Source: Desulfobacteraceae bacterium
GTDB lineage: Bacteria; Desulfobacterota; DSM-4660; Desulfatiglandales; HGW-15
Length of the DNA stretch: 13,008 bases
Direction: 5' to 3'
Assembly: GCA_003819975.1 (NCBI GenBank)
Contig: RPPU01000060.1
Location: forward strand, 1 to 13,008
Part shown: piece after piece, positions 11,847-13,008 of the stretch
How positions within the stretch are numbered: position 1 is the first letter of the stretch
Layout of the letters: the number at the start of each line of letters is the position of its first letter
Notes under the pieces: model-generated
What the model was told of the DNA's origin: nothing
What the model saw: only the letters and a program-made list of their open reading frames with translations
Database searches by the model: none
Program-made: the position numbers and the translations under genes

Positions 11847-13008
11847 AAACCAAAACACTCGCTATTCTGCTCGGGATTTTGGTGATCCTGGCCGGAGCCG
11901 GAATCCTGCTCCGCCAAACCCTCCAATCCCGGGCTCGTGAAAATAACTTAGGAAAGCCCCTCTTGAAGGAATTCTCCGTCGAACGGATCGCCGCCATTGA
12001 AATTCGCACAGCGGATACGTCCATTCTGCTTGCCAAGCAAGCCGACCGCTGGGTTGTCGAGAACCATTACCGCTTTCCGGCCGATTTTGAAAAAATCACC
12101 CAAATGATCCGCCGGCTCAAAGAAGCCAAAATCGGCCGCGATTTTACAAGCACATCAGAAGTTTTGAACCGCTTGGCCTTGAGAGATCCCCAAGAGACCG
12201 GCGCCGCCAGGGAGCAGAAAGCCGTACGCATCGAATTGAAAGATGAGAAAGGTGTTGTCCTGAATAAGATCCTAATCGGCAAAAACAAGGCTGATACGGC
12301 TGATGGCACGAGCGGCCAGGGCCAGTATATGATGCTCAACCGGGATCCCCTTGTTTTTCTGATCGATAAAGATTTGACCTATTTGGAAAAAAAACCATTG
12401 GCCTGGCTGGATCAGGATCTGATCCAAGTGGACCCGGATGAGATCCAAACCATCCGCTGTCTCAGTATGGACGGTAAAAAGTTGTATTATGCTTTTGAAC
12501 GGGCTGAAAAAGGCAAAGAACTGGCATTGTCCGGAAGCAAACCGACATTCAAGATCGATAAATCGGCCCTGAAAAACCTGGAGCAAGCCGTCTACAGCTT
12601 GCGTTTGGAAGACGTGGCCGATCCGGCTAATCCGCCGCAAACCACTTTTTCAAAGCGTCTTGATTATCGCCTGTTTAACGGCTTGACCTACTCTCTTTAC
12701 CCGGGCGATACTTGCGATAAGGAGCAATGCCATCTGATCCTGAAAGTGGATTACCAGGAACCTCCGGCAAAAGCAAATAAGCAAATAGAGACCGACAAAA
12801 ACAAAGCCACTCAAACTCCTGCCCTGCCAGACAAGAGCCCGGAAGCATTACGCAGTGAGGCTCAAGAACTTCATAAAAAGCTGAGCGCCTGGATTTATGT
12901 CATTCCCCAGGTCAAACATGACGCCTTGATCCCGGATTTAAAGGGGTTGCTTGAGACGGCTAAGATGGAAAATAGAAAAGGAAACAAACCGATCGCCCTG
13001 TCTAAAAA
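11843..13008 (+). CDS. DUF4340 domain protein (continues beyond the right edge)
   Basis: 388 codons are open from ATG 11843 to the end of the window without a stop, so the 3' end is missing. The start overlaps the GldG-like stop by ATGA, which implies translational coupling. Residues about 5-23 form a single N-terminal membrane anchor (TLAILLGILVILAGAGILL). The DUF4340 pattern follows: LLKEFSVERIAAIEIRTADTSILLAKQADRWVVEN, the paired KITQMIRRLKEAKIG, LNRLALRDPQE, KILIGKN, and MMLNRDPLVFLIDKDLTYLEKKPLAWLDQDLIQVDPDEI. A second repeat of the fold follows (FKIDKSALKNLEQAVYSLRLEDVADP). A charged, Pro-containing linker lies near 310-335. DUF4340 proteins are regularly encoded directly after gldG-like genes and are thought to be extracytoplasmic parts of the same exporter; their biochemical role is unknown. 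Confidence 0.85.
   Translation, partial: MKTKTLAILLGILVILAGAGILLRQTLQSRARENNLGKPLLKEFSVERIAAIEIRTADTSILLAKQADRWVVENHYRFPADFEKITQMIRRLKEAKIGRDFTSTSEVLNRLALRDPQETGAAREQKAVRIELKDEKGVVLNKILIGKNKADTADGTSGQGQYMMLNRDPLVFLIDKDLTYLEKKPLAWLDQDLIQVDPDEIQTIRCLSMDGKKLYYAFERAEKGKELALSGSKPTFKIDKSALKNLEQAVYSLRLEDVADPANPPQTTFSKRLDYRLFNGLTYSLYPGDTCDKEQCHLILKVDYQEPPAKANKQIETDKNKATQTPALPDKSPEALRSEAQELHKKLSAWIYVIPQVKHDALIPDLKGLLETAKMENRKGNKPIALSK

Overview
The window looks like chromosomal DNA from a Gram-negative, probably uncultured bacterium. The evidence is a TRAP-type periplasmic binding protein with a signal peptide, a FOXRED1-like flavoprotein, a Gld-type ABC exporter operon with a DUF4340 protein, Shine-Dalgarno sites of the GGAGG type and dense type II toxin-antitoxin genes. 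Desulfobacterota or a candidate phylum such as Omnitrophota would fit, but this is an impression from gene content only. No rRNA, tRNA, CRISPR array, transposase or integrase was seen.

Layout. (1) 1-1611: a TRAP substrate-binding protein gene, cut by the left edge and read leftward, is divergent from a FOXRED1-like FAD oxidoreductase. A 10-bp-arm perfect palindrome lies between them and carries a TATAAT box on each strand. (2) About 1750-4735: a visibly AT-richer accessory segment packed with small genes. It holds vapBC (+), an orphan-looking ParD-like antitoxin (-), a 77-residue charged protein of unknown function (-), higBA (-, toxin first), and a winged-helix/minimal nucleotidyltransferase gene (+) whose conserved N-terminus continues upstream of its first ATG without a normal start codon. 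The vapBC and higBA promoters carry nearly the same palindromic operator. (3) 4738-6285: a B12-binding-type radical SAM enzyme (+) with CX4CX2C cluster spacing. (4) 6453-7901: a group II PLP-dependent decarboxylase (-), convergent with the radical SAM gene. (5) 8242-13008: a four-gene operon (+) encoding an ABC ATPase, an ABC-2 permease, a GldG-like auxiliary protein and a DUF4340 protein that runs off the right edge.

How the genes work together. The last four genes are tightly packed (gaps of 11 and 12 nt, then a 4-nt ATGA overlap) and should form one membrane complex, an ABC exporter with two membrane-anchored extracytoplasmic partners. Its substrate is not known. The TRAP receptor and the FAD enzyme may form an uptake-plus-oxidation pair for an amino acid or a related compound. 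The segment between FAD enzyme and radical SAM enzyme looks like a toxin-antitoxin island. Nothing here is clearly a new multi-gene defence system. The points most worth attention are the shared operator of the two toxin-antitoxin loci, the apparent start-codon loss in the nucleotidyltransferase gene, the divergent palindromic promoter at 370-394 and the helically phased repeats upstream of the ParD-like gene.
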